Positions 1-7,049 of a DNA stretch of 64,000 bases are shown in pieces. The notes under the pieces are model-generated. The model saw only the letters and a list, made by a program, of their open reading frames with translations. It was not told the DNA's origin and searched no databases. Position 1 is the stretch's first letter. Every line of letters starts with the position of its first letter. This DNA is from Chloracidobacterium sp. (GTDB lineage: Bacteria > Acidobacteriota > Blastocatellia > Pyrinomonadales > Pyrinomonadaceae). Both the position numbers and the translations under genes were made by a program. The stretch covers positions 496,001 through 560,000 of the forward strand of contig JABTUB010000001.1 of the NCBI GenBank assembly GCA_015075585.1, in the 5' to 3' direction.

Positions 1-1
1 C

Positions 2-262
2 TTTAGCTGTGCCAACCTGCTGGGGCATTGTTTCATCAGCCACGATAAACCGAATCATGCGGTTACCTGGTTCCTGCGTGCACTTGAGACCGAAGGATTA
101 GGCCCCGAAGAGAAACAAGGCCTTTGGTATGAGCTTGCCGCCGCTTATGAAGCGTCAGGTGACATTGAAAATGCAGCCCGCTACTTCGACGCGATCTATG
201 CCGAGAATGTGGAGTTCCGCGACGTGGCCGAGCGGGTCCGCACCTTCGTTCCTACCATGTGA
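2..262 (+). CDS. TPR-repeat protein, C-terminal fragment
   Basis: An open frame enters from the left edge and stops at TGA 260-262, giving 86 residues. The segment ELAAAYEASGDIENAARYFD is a clear tetratricopeptide repeat (helix A/helix B with the conserved small and aromatic positions), and the preceding stretch with HAVTWFLRALE looks like the second half of another one. The gene's start and most of its length lie outside the window, so its role cannot be named; TPRs mean a protein-interaction scaffold. It is followed by the small membrane gene at 313 on the same strand. Confidence 0.7.
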   Translation, partial: FSCANLLGHCFISHDKPNHAVTWFLRALETEGLGPEEKQGLWYELAAAYEASGDIENAARYFDAIYAENVEFRDVAERVRTFVPTM

Positions 263-312
263 GGCCTCTGCGAATTTCCGCATAAGCGCTGTAAAGATTA
301 TAATTTGACGGT

Positions 313-603
313 ATGGTCGAGCGCCTCACCGTCATTTTTTTTATTCTCCTGTGCTTCCTGTTAGGGTTCTACCTGATCCTTGCACCTTGGGATATGCTGT
401 TCGGTCAATGGTCGGAGAATTATCTTCTCGCATTCGTAGCTGATAGATCGGGCCTGCCGTCTATCCAGAGGGCGGTTTCCTCGACGTGGTTTCGCGGAGC
501 GGTAACGGGACTTGGCGTAATGAATATTCTCATCGCAGGTTGGGAGGCGGCGAATTTCGGCCGCAGCGTCAAGCTTTTAGAATCCGGGGCCGACAACGAA
601 TGA
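313..603 (+). CDS. Small two-helix membrane protein, unknown function
   Basis: A 96-residue protein not recognised as a named family. Residues about 7-28 (FFILLCFLLGFYLILAPW) form a strong hydrophobic helix, and a weaker second one lies near residues 62-79 (AVTGLGVMNILIAGW). The start ATG has no ribosome binding site but a TATAAT hexamer ends only 8 bases before it, which suggests a nearly leaderless transcript. The stop overlaps the thiE start (ATG 600, TGA 601-603), so the two are probably cotranscribed and translationally coupled. The pairing with thiamine genes does not by itself show a role in thiamine metabolism. Confidence 0.65.
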   Translation: MVERLTVIFFILLCFLLGFYLILAPWDMLFGQWSENYLLAFVADRSGLPSIQRAVSSTWFRGAVTGLGVMNILIAGWEAANFGRSVKLLESGADNE

Positions 604-1223
604 ACTCTCCGATCACATATCTCATTACGGACGGCAGGGCAACGGACGAAACCCTTGAGGCGTCAATGGTGCGGCTGGAAAAGCTTTTCGACGCTGCGCT
701 CAAGAATGGCGTAACGCACTTTCAGATCCGGGAGAAGCAGCTTTCCGGGGAGGGGCTTTTCTCGCTCACGCAGCGGCTTACCGTGCGGAAGAGCGGCGCC
801 GAAATGAAACTGCTCGTGAACGATCGCGCCGACATTGCCGCTGCTGCCGGTGCTGACGGCGTACATCTGACATCAAATTCGCTGGGAGCCGATGTCGTCC
901 GCCGGAGATTCGGTTCTCTTTTGGTTTTTGTTTCGACACACAATGAAAGCAGCGTCGCCCGTGCGGAAGACAAAGGCGCCGACGCTGTCGTTTTCGGCCC
1001 TGTATTCTCAACTCCCGGTAAGGGGCCTGCACTTGGTGTCGAGGTTCTGCACGCGGTCTGCATCTTGCATCGGAACCTGCCTATCATGGCCCTCGGCGGC
1101 GTCGATGCCGAGACCGGGCCGGAGGCATTGCGGCACGGGGCTTCAGGCATCGCCGGAATACGAGCGTTCGGCAGTGCGAAAAAGATAGCCGAGACCATGA
1201 ATGCACTGAGGAACGGCAAGTGA
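600..1223 (+). CDS. thiE: Thiamine-phosphate synthase ThiE
   Basis: This 207-residue TIM-barrel protein couples HMP-pyrophosphate with thiazole phosphate to make thiamine monophosphate in the cytoplasm. Family motifs are present: THFQIREKQL (phosphate/pyrimidine pocket), LLVNDRADIA, GADGVHL, VFGPVFSTPGKG (loop that binds pyrophosphate) and IMALGGVD followed by GASGIAGIRAF. A longer reading of the frame back to 486 exists, but ATG 600 is preferred because it gives the usual family N terminus (YLITDG) and overlaps the upstream stop as ATGA. The stop TGA overlaps the GTG start of thiD, so thiE and thiD are translationally coupled. Confidence 0.95.
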   Translation: MNSPITYLITDGRATDETLEASMVRLEKLFDAALKNGVTHFQIREKQLSGEGLFSLTQRLTVRKSGAEMKLLVNDRADIAAAAGADGVHLTSNSLGADVVRRRFGSLLVFVSTHNESSVARAEDKGADAVVFGPVFSTPGKGPALGVEVLHAVCILHRNLPIMALGGVDAETGPEALRHGASGIAGIRAFGSAKKIAETMNALRNGK

Positions 1224-2038
1224 ACCGGCGGCGAAAGATCTGCCTCACGATTGCAGGCGTCGATCCTTCGGGCGGTGCGGGCGTACTTGCTGATATCAAG
1301 ACATTTACGGCATTCGGATGTTTCGGAATGGCGGCAGTTACCTCACTTACTTTCCAAAACACGATGGGTGTATTCGGCGCGGTTCATTCAACCGGAAGCT
1401 CGATGCGGGCACAGCTTGACGCGGTCTTTGACGATGCCGATATTGATGCCGTAAAGACAGGAATGCTGCCTTCGGCAGAGGTGATCGATGAGGTCGCCGA
1501 AGTGCTGTCAAGCAAAATGGCCGCGAACTTGATCGTCGATCCTGTGGTACGTTCGACATCGGGGTATGACCTTATAGACAGCGCGGCCCTTTCGGCGCTC
1601 GTTGAAAGACTTTTTCCGCTTGCCTTGCTTGTAACGCCGAACATTCCCGAGGCCGAACGGATCTCAGGCGTCGCGATCGAGTCTTTCGATGACATCGCCG
1701 CCGCCGCCGAGATGATCCGCTCAAAAGGTGCAAAGAATGTGCTTATAAAAGGCGGACATTTTGACGGAACAGCGGGTGAAGGCACAGCACGCGACCACCT
1801 GTTCAATGATGCCGGCTATTTTGCATTTGATGCTCCGATGATAGACTCCGTCTCGACGCACGGCACGGGCTGCACGTTATCTGCCGCGATCGCCTCGTGC
1901 ACGGCGCTCGGCCTTTCGCTTTCCGACGCGGTCTCGACGGCAAAAGCTTTTGTCAGCGAAGCGATACGAAGCGCGCCGGGAATAGGCCGAGGCAGCGGGC
2001 CGTTGGATCATTTTGTAAAGCCTATTTTGCCGGTTTGA
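1220..2038 (+). CDS. thiD: Hydroxymethylpyrimidine (phosphate) kinase ThiD
   Basis: A 272-residue ribokinase-fold enzyme that phosphorylates HMP and HMP-P, supplying the pyrimidine half for ThiE. The N-terminal TIAGVDPSGGAGVLADIKTF is the family signature, followed by GCFGMAAVTSLTFQNT, VDPVVRSTSG, LVTPNIPEAE and the C-terminal anion-hole/catalytic motif STHGTGCTLSAAIA with its catalytic Asp/Gly context. The start is GTG 1220, inside a GTGA overlap with the thiE stop. The 3' end overlaps by 17 bases the 3' end of the convergent membrane-protein gene (2022), so transcription from both sides must be terminated within coding sequence. Confidence 0.95.
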   Translation: MNRRRKICLTIAGVDPSGGAGVLADIKTFTAFGCFGMAAVTSLTFQNTMGVFGAVHSTGSSMRAQLDAVFDDADIDAVKTGMLPSAEVIDEVAEVLSSKMAANLIVDPVVRSTSGYDLIDSAALSALVERLFPLALLVTPNIPEAERISGVAIESFDDIAAAAEMIRSKGAKNVLIKGGHFDGTAGEGTARDHLFNDAGYFAFDAPMIDSVSTHGTGCTLSAAIASCTALGLSLSDAVSTAKAFVSEAIRSAPGIGRGSGPLDHFVKPILPV

Positions 2039-2951
2039 AGATCGGCGGCGAGAGGTAGGTAACGCCGAACGTAACGCCTGTACGCGGGCTGTTGCGGGTG
2101 AGGCCGAAGACCGCTGCGGTGTCAAAGCGAAGCCCCGACGCCCGGATCTGTGTTCCGATACGAAATTGACCGATACTTTCCGTTCCGACGGGGGCACCGT
2201 GAGCACGCGTATTCTGCCTTCCGTTCACTTCGCCGACGATATTTATCCGCCGGTTCACACGATATGTTCCCGAAAGGCCGTACAGCAAAAGGTCATTCTG
2301 CGAAAAACGTTCGAGCGGATCGGTCATTATCGTCATACCGAGATTGCCGACGAGGTTGAAGCGGCTGACACGGTCAAGCACACTGCCAAATCCCTTTTGC
2401 ACGATAACCTTGCCGAAGACGTTAAGCTGATTTGTGCCGACACCTTTTGCCTGGTCGGTATTCGGAAGCTGAAACCCGAATTTTAGACCGAACGCAGGCA
2501 TGTGTTTGGTCTCATTAACAAGTTTTATCTTGGTCGAAAGGGTGATGTCGCCGAAATCGCTTGTTGAGTTGCCGTTAATATTGAGCGGTATAGGCGATGT
2601 CGAGCGTGAATTGATGGCGACAAATTCGTACAGTGAGCCTTCGACCTGTATCTCGACATTTGCAGCAAGACCGGTACGTAAGCGAAGTACGCCGACTCTT
2701 GTCTGATCGCCTTTAATGCCGGAGAGCGGGAACTTTGCGTTCTGCAGAAAATCGACGCCCGCCGAGACCTCAAAAGCACCGCTTGGCGTTATATCGATGT
2801 CATCGGTCATCAAAGGCCGTTGCTGGCCGGCGCAAATGCCCGCGGCGATAGTGAGAAAAACGATGATTGTTAAGGAACGCAACACTCGTCGGCTATTGTG
2901 CCACGCATCTTTCAGATTGTAAATTTCAGTTATGGCTCCAACTTTGGACAT
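2022..2951 (-). CDS. Putative outer-membrane beta-barrel protein
   Basis: About 309 residues when started at ATG 2951; a shorter start at GTG 2885 would begin directly with a signal peptide (LRSLTIIVFLTIAAGICAGQ, cleavage after AGA/G-type site). The mature part alternates short hydrophobic and polar beta segments (GLKFGFQLPN, FNLVGNLGMTIM, LLLYGLSGTYRVN, GVTFGVTYLSPP), ends in an aromatic-poor strand, and has no enzyme motif. This is the pattern of an outer-membrane barrel of the MetA-pathway/transporter-like group common in Acidobacteriota. No family name is certain. The long upstream extension of the frame (to 3200) overlaps the divergent gene and is rejected. Confidence 0.6.
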   Translation of the reverse strand: MSKVGAITEIYNLKDAWHNSRRVLRSLTIIVFLTIAAGICAGQQRPLMTDDIDITPSGAFEVSAGVDFLQNAKFPLSGIKGDQTRVGVLRLRTGLAANVEIQVEGSLYEFVAINSRSTSPIPLNINGNSTSDFGDITLSTKIKLVNETKHMPAFGLKFGFQLPNTDQAKGVGTNQLNVFGKVIVQKGFGSVLDRVSRFNLVGNLGMTIMTDPLERFSQNDLLLYGLSGTYRVNRRINIVGEVNGRQNTRAHGAPVGTESIGQFRIGTQIRASGLRFDTAAVFGLTRNSPRTGVTFGVTYLSPPIFKPAK

Positions 2952-2987
2952 TGAGGGTAAAAATTGCCACAATCCAACTGTAATTTG

Positions 2988-3743
2988 ATGGAGAATATTA
3001 CGGAAAAACGAGATCCGGCCGATAGCGGCCTCAGACTTGTACCGGGATCTTCGGACCTGCCGGACACGGAGGCACCGCGACCGCAATTCGTCAACTTCAT
3101 CTTTTTCCGCATTTCGCCGGAATGGCGCAGGCTTTCGGCGAGCGAGAAGGCGGCATTCAAGAGCGAATTCTGCGAGGTTTATGAGAGCTTTCGCGAGCAT
3201 CTTCTGCTTTTCAGCTATTCGCTGGTCGGTTTCGACTCGAAGGCCGATCTGATGTTGTGGCGTATCGGTGAATCACTCGACACTGTACAGGAGATGACCG
3301 CGGCGCTTTATCGCACCGGCTTGGGCAGGTTTTTGGAAACAGCTTACAGCTACCTCTCGACCACGAAGACCCGCGTTTTTGTTGACAGCGGGGCCGATGA
3401 CCGCCTTCATGTCGTTGCGGGTTCGACAAAATATCATTTTGTGTACCCGTGTTCAAAGATAAGGGACTGGGCAGACCTTCCTGCCGAACGCCGAGATGCG
3501 ATAATTAAAGAGAATTTCATGGTGGGGCAGCGGTTCCCGAATATACGGATCCATATGACGCACACTTTCGGCTTCAGCGAGACGGAATATCTGATCTCAT
3601 TTGAGACGGATGAACCGCGGGCATTCCTCGCACTTGCTGAAGAGCTTCGCGAGACGGAGGCAAGCCGATTCGCTGTTCGAGGCACACCGATCTACATATG
3701 CCGCCGGCGTCCGCTTGGGGAATGTCTCGACGCACTCGGATGA
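2988..3743 (+). CDS. Chlorite dismutase / HemQ family protein with unusual heme pocket
   Basis: A 251-residue member of the Cld/HemQ superfamily (dimeric alpha-beta barrels). Family HemQ members decarboxylate iron-coproporphyrin to heme b. Recognisable parts: NFIFFRISPEWRRLS at the start of barrel one, the YPCSKIRDW motif (Tyr153, Lys157; the Tyr and Lys region that holds coproheme), FGFSETEYLISFETDEP, and the end LRETEASRF. The position that should hold the proximal heme His (EHGMIGR in Gram-positive HemQ) reads KENFMVG, so Asn176 replaces it. ATG 2988 is chosen over TTG 2964 upstream. The stop overlaps the acylphosphatase start. No other heme gene is nearby, so HemQ activity is uncertain. 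Confidence 0.8.
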   Translation: MENITEKRDPADSGLRLVPGSSDLPDTEAPRPQFVNFIFFRISPEWRRLSASEKAAFKSEFCEVYESFREHLLLFSYSLVGFDSKADLMLWRIGESLDTVQEMTAALYRTGLGRFLETAYSYLSTTKTRVFVDSGADDRLHVVAGSTKYHFVYPCSKIRDWADLPAERRDAIIKENFMVGQRFPNIRIHMTHTFGFSETEYLISFETDEPRAFLALAEELRETEASRFAVRGTPIYICRRRPLGECLDALG

Positions 3744-4015
3744 TAGTTGCACGGCACTTATTCATCAGCGGCCGCGTTCAAGGTGTCGGGTATCGGTACT
3801 TTGCGCAAAGAAGTGCCGCGCGGCATCAGGTATTGGGTTTCGTTCGCAACCTTGACGACGGGCGTGTGGAAGCATGGGTCGAAGGCAGCGTTGAAAGTGT
3901 GGATGCGTTTCGCGATGACATGGCCGCCGGCCCTGTGTATTCCGCCATTGAAAGTGTCGAAGAGCTGGTGGTCGATCCCGTCGGCTTGTACTCAACATTC
4001 AGGATCGAAAGATAA
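3740..4015 (+). CDS. acyP: Acylphosphatase
   Basis: A 91-residue protein that hydrolyses acylphosphates such as carbamoyl phosphate and 1,3-bisphosphoglycerate. The two family signatures are intact: [14 protein letters not shown], with the catalytic Arg at residue 19, and [12 protein letters not shown], with the catalytic Asn at residue 37. Length is typical. The start ATG 3740 overlaps the stop of the preceding Cld-family gene (ATGA), so the two are coupled. Further upstream in-frame ATGs exist but would add a tail that the family lacks. apt follows 11 bases later. Confidence 0.93.
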   Translation: MIVARHLFISGRVQGVGYRYFAQRSAARHQVLGFVRNLDDGRVEAWVEGSVESVDAFRDDMAAGPVYSAIESVEELVVDPVGLYSTFRIER

Positions 4016-4026
4016 ACTATTGTTTT

Positions 4027-4548
4027 ATGAACGATTTACAACAACTTATCCGAGAAGTGCCGGACTTTCCGAAGCCGGGCATCAATTTCTACGACATCAC
4101 GACGCTGCTGCTTGATCCGCGAGGCCTTCACATGGCGATCGATGCGCTTGCCGATGCGGCAGGCGGCAAGCAGGCCGATACGGTGATCGGCGTCGAATCG
4201 CGCGGCTTCATCTTCGGTGCGCCGGTCGCATACAAGTTGGGTGCGGGCTTTGTTCCCGTAAGGAAGCCAAAGAAGCTGCCTGCCGAGAAGGTTTCGATCT
4301 CATACGAGCTTGAGTATGGCTCCGATACGCTTGAGATGCACAAGGACGCTGTCGGCGAAGGCCATCGAGTATTGATCGTTGACGATCTGCTCGCAACGGG
4401 CGGCACGGCGCGCGCCGTCGTCGATCTTGTCGAAAGTGTCGGCGGTGTCGTGGCGGGACTGCTTTTTGTCTGCGAGCTTAATTTCCTGAACGGCCGTGAG
4501 AAATTCAACGGATACGATATAACATCGCTCGTGCGTTACGATTCGTAA
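4027..4548 (+). CDS. apt: Adenine phosphoribosyltransferase
   Basis: A 173-residue type I phosphoribosyltransferase that salvages adenine to AMP using PRPP. It shows the N-terminal adenine-site region [36 protein letters not shown], the flexible loop with KLPAEKVS...YELEYG and the PRPP-binding signature [14 protein letters not shown]. Length and order match the family. It lies 11 bases after the acylphosphatase gene and 45 bases before a tRNA-Arg gene on the same strand; all may be read as one transcript. Confidence 0.96.
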   Translation: MNDLQQLIREVPDFPKPGINFYDITTLLLDPRGLHMAIDALADAAGGKQADTVIGVESRGFIFGAPVAYKLGAGFVPVRKPKKLPAEKVSISYELEYGSDTLEMHKDAVGEGHRVLIVDDLLATGGTARAVVDLVESVGGVVAGLLFVCELNFLNGREKFNGYDITSLVRYDS

Positions 4549-4593
4549 GGCTTGCCTTTTGGCATACGACAGACTAGACTTTTGCATTTTCGT

Positions 4594-4670
4594 GGTCCCG
4601 TAGCTCAGCCGGATAGAGCGTTCGCCTCCTAAGTGAAAGGCCGCTGGTTCGAATCCAGCCGGGATCACCA
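4594..4670 (+). tRNA. tRNA-Arg (anticodon CCT)
   Basis: A 77-base cloverleaf including an encoded CCA end. The acceptor stem GGTCCCG pairs with CGGGATC (one G-T wobble). The anticodon stem TTCGC/GTGAA encloses the loop CTCCTAA with anticodon CCT, which reads AGG. The T-arm is GCTGG-TTCGAAT-CCAGC, and the D-arm is GCTC-AGCCGGATA-GAGC. A run of seven T follows directly after CCA, which may help termination. The discriminator base is A. Confidence 0.95.
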
Positions 4671-4917
4671 TTTTTTTGGAAACCCGTTGCAAATAGCCGT
4701 TTCTATTTAATGAACGGAAGAAAGCGTGTCGAGCACAGTGGCAAACATACTTCGGCCGCAGCTGAGTGCTAACGTGTTTCTTGGTTGTTCATGATTTTTC
4801 ATAACTCCTTGCTTATCGGGCGTAGAGAGGCGGCGTAAATGCGTCGCCTCTCTTCCGTTTGGACGTGCCGCAGCCCGCTTACTGAAAAGTCGCCCTTAAT
4901 GATCTATAGTTACGATT
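4671..4917. other. Intergenic region between tRNA-Arg and nnr
   Basis: No gene is seen. It begins with a T run after the tRNA. A perfect 9-base inverted repeat, AGAGAGGCG at 4824-4832 and CGCCTCTCT at 4845-4853, is followed by TCCGTTT and looks like a weak terminator or processing hairpin. A TATAGT hexamer at 4905-4910 ends 7 bases before the nnr ATG and is a good -10 candidate for a leaderless nnr transcript. Confidence 0.45.
4824..4860 (+). terminator. Terminator-like hairpin after tRNA-Arg
   Basis: Perfect 9-bp stem (AGAGAGGCG/CGCCTCTCT) with a 12-base loop, followed by a short pyrimidine-rich tail ending TTT. It is too poor in T for a textbook intrinsic terminator, but its place between the tRNA and the nnr promoter fits that job. 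Confidence 0.4.
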
Positions 4918-6537
4918 ATGCAAAAGGTGCTGACCGCAGAGCAGATGCGTACCGTCGATCGTCTTACGACGGAACGTTTCAATATCCCATCGCTTCTGCT
5001 GATGGAGAATGCGGCCCACGCTCTTGCACATGCCATTAGTGAGCGTCTGGGCGGTTCGGTTCGAGGCCGGAATGTCCTCATCCTCTGCGGCAAAGGCAAC
5101 AACGGCGGCGACGCTGCGGCGTTGGCGCGTCTATTGCGGATGCAGGGGGCGGCGGCAGATGTCTGCCTTTTCGGAAAGGTCGAGCAGACGGCGGGCGATG
5201 CAAGAGTGAATTTTCAAGCCGCCGAATGTCTGAGCGGCACATCATTTTCATTTTCAGAGGTCAGCACCATCGAAGACTTTCGGCACGGCCGCGATCTGTT
5301 CAGGCAAGAACATGGCCGCTTTGATGCTGTTGTCGATGGGTTATTCGGCTTTGGCCTTGACCGGCCGATTGCGGGTTTTTTTGCGCGATTGGCAGATGAA
5401 ATAAATACTATGTTCAGGGGAGATCGAGTGCCGCTGCGTGTTGCGATCGACCTGCCGTCGGGAGCAATGGCGGATTCCGCTTCTGTTGAAGGCCCTGTCG
5501 TTAAGGCTGATCTTACCGTTACTTTTACCGCGCCGAAGCTTGCGAATGTCGCAATACCTATCGCAGCGTACGGAGGCGAATTGATCGTGGCCGATATCGG
5601 CTCGCCCAAAGAACTGATCGACGAACAGGCCTCAAAGACCTTCGTCTCTGAGACCGCTGATGCGGCCGAATGGCTTGAACGCACGAGTTTTTCTGACGAT
5701 TCTTTTAAGAACAAACGCGGTCATACGCTTGTGATCGCAGGCTCGCGAGAATATTCCGGTGCGGCCGTGCTTGCTGCGAACGCTTCGATGCGTTCCGGGG
5801 CAGGCCTTGTAACTCTTGCAGTGCCGAAGGGCTGTCAACGCTTGGCGGCGCCGCGTCTTCTACCTGAAGTGATCTTACGCGGTGTCGCTGAAACGGATGG
5901 CGGAACGATCGCCGAGGCGGCTTTTGATGAGCTTGTGAAGGTTCTCGCAACGGCAGATTCGGTTCTTATCGGCTGCGGCCTTGCGAAAGACGAAAGCACG
6001 GCGGCGTTTATCCGCAAGGCCGTTGAGCACCGTAAGCAGCCGTTGGTACTCGATGCCGACGGCTTGAATCAAATAGCTCCGATCGAGTTCAAGAATTCGC
6101 CTGAGGCTCCGGCGTTGATCCTTACCCCGCACGAGGGCGAATTTCTGCGGCTTCTCGGCACTTCGGACAAAGCGGCCGTTGCTGATCGCATTTCGGCGGT
6201 GCGCGATATGGCAGTGAAACGCGGCGTGATCGTTGTGCTGAAGGGCGAGCGAGTGCTGATCGGCTCTCCGGACGGGCGCGTTGTCATAAATCCGACCGGT
6301 AATTCCGGGGTTGGCAAGGCAGGCAATGGCGACACTCTCTCGGGCATCATCGCAGGAATTACGGCGCAAGGGGCCAGATTCGGTATGGAGCCATTTGAGA
6401 CGGTGGTCTCCGCTGTATTCATCGCCGGCATGGCGGCTGACGTTGCTGAAGAATGGTACGGCAAGCGTGTGATGACCGCGTCCGACGTTCGTGAATGCCT
6501 TACCGCTTCCTTCGATCGGTTGGAGCGAAACAGATAA
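4918..6537 (+). CDS. nnr: Bifunctional NAD(P)H-hydrate epimerase / ADP-dependent dehydratase Nnr
   Basis: A 539-residue two-domain repair enzyme for hydrated NAD(P)H. Residues about 1-215 form the YjeF_N epimerase domain (MENAAHALA, LILCGKGNNGGDAAALARLL, DGLFGFGLDRPI, RVAIDLPSGAMADS). Residues about 240-535 form the ribokinase-like dehydratase (KNKRGHTLVIAGSREYSGAA, LDADGLNQIA, LTPHEGEFLRLLG, VVLKGERVLI, GNSGVGKAGNGDTLSGIIAG with the catalytic Asp). Both halves look complete. The stop TAA shares its last A with the tsaE ATG (6537), as is common for nnr-tsaE pairs. There is no Shine-Dalgarno site; a TATAGT hexamer lies just upstream. Confidence 0.95.
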   Translation: MQKVLTAEQMRTVDRLTTERFNIPSLLLMENAAHALAHAISERLGGSVRGRNVLILCGKGNNGGDAAALARLLRMQGAAADVCLFGKVEQTAGDARVNFQAAECLSGTSFSFSEVSTIEDFRHGRDLFRQEHGRFDAVVDGLFGFGLDRPIAGFFARLADEINTMFRGDRVPLRVAIDLPSGAMADSASVEGPVVKADLTVTFTAPKLANVAIPIAAYGGELIVADIGSPKELIDEQASKTFVSETADAAEWLERTSFSDDSFKNKRGHTLVIAGSREYSGAAVLAANASMRSGAGLVTLAVPKGCQRLAAPRLLPEVILRGVAETDGGTIAEAAFDELVKVLATADSVLIGCGLAKDESTAAFIRKAVEHRKQPLVLDADGLNQIAPIEFKNSPEAPALILTPHEGEFLRLLGTSDKAAVADRISAVRDMAVKRGVIVVLKGERVLIGSPDGRVVINPTGNSGVGKAGNGDTLSGIIAGITAQGARFGMEPFETVVSAVFIAGMAADVAEEWYGKRVMTASDVRECLTASFDRLERNR

Positions 6538-7004
6538 TGGAGGCGGCATACACAGGCAGCATATATGGAGGCTACGAACTGCCAACGCCCAAGGATACCT
6601 TTGCCCTTGGTGAGAAGTTCGCCGCCGCAATTCTTGCGGGCGACGTCGTCCTGCTTTTAGGCGAACTCGGCGCAGGAAAGACATTGTTCGTTAAGGGTGT
6701 TCTGAGCGGTCTCGGCTTTGATGTGGATGAGGTTACAAGCCCGACATTTGCCCTCGTAAACCTTTATCGAACCGAACGCTTGGATGTATATCACGTTGAT
6801 CTTTGGCGACTGAAAAAAGGCAGGCACGCGGCCGAGGCAGCGGGTCTTGATGACCTATTGGGTGACGGGCGAGCGGTCGTGCTGATCGAGTGGGCAGACC
6901 GTCTTGATGATGTAAGATTCGGCACACGTACATTCAAGGTAACTATCAAGGGTGACGGCGACGATGTTCGCCGTATCGCGATAGAGGCGATGCCGCGCAG
7001 ATAA
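6537..7004 (+). CDS. tsaE: tRNA threonylcarbamoyladenosine biosynthesis ATPase TsaE
   Basis: A 155-residue P-loop ATPase that drives the TsaBD complex in t6A37 modification of ANN-reading tRNAs. The Walker A motif LLLGELGAGKTLFVKGVLSG is intact, followed by SPTFALVNLY, the VYHVDLWRL motif (Walker B-like Asp) and VVLIEWADRL. Length is normal. The start ATG overlaps the last base of the nnr stop codon; a longer frame from 6495 lies inside nnr and is rejected. Translation is probably coupled to nnr. Confidence 0.95.
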   Translation: MEAAYTGSIYGGYELPTPKDTFALGEKFAAAILAGDVVLLLGELGAGKTLFVKGVLSGLGFDVDEVTSPTFALVNLYRTERLDVYHVDLWRLKKGRHAAEAAGLDDLLGDGRAVVLIEWADRLDDVRFGTRTFKVTIKGDGDDVRRIAIEAMPRR

Positions 7005-7049
7005 TTTTCTTCCTTAGGGCCCGCAAATTCGATTATAATTCTAGATGCT

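Noticed and set aside
37-262. Naming the left-edge TPR gene as a pilus or Frz protein
   Set aside because: Only 86 residues with generic TPR features are available.
263-599. TPP riboswitch ahead of thiE-thiD
   Set aside because: No THI-box words or fitting stems are visible; the small membrane gene overlaps thiE directly.
2022-3200. 392-residue reading of the outer-membrane-like gene
   Set aside because: The first 83 codons overlap the divergent Cld-family gene and are basic, shadow-like sequence; the signal peptide begins much later.
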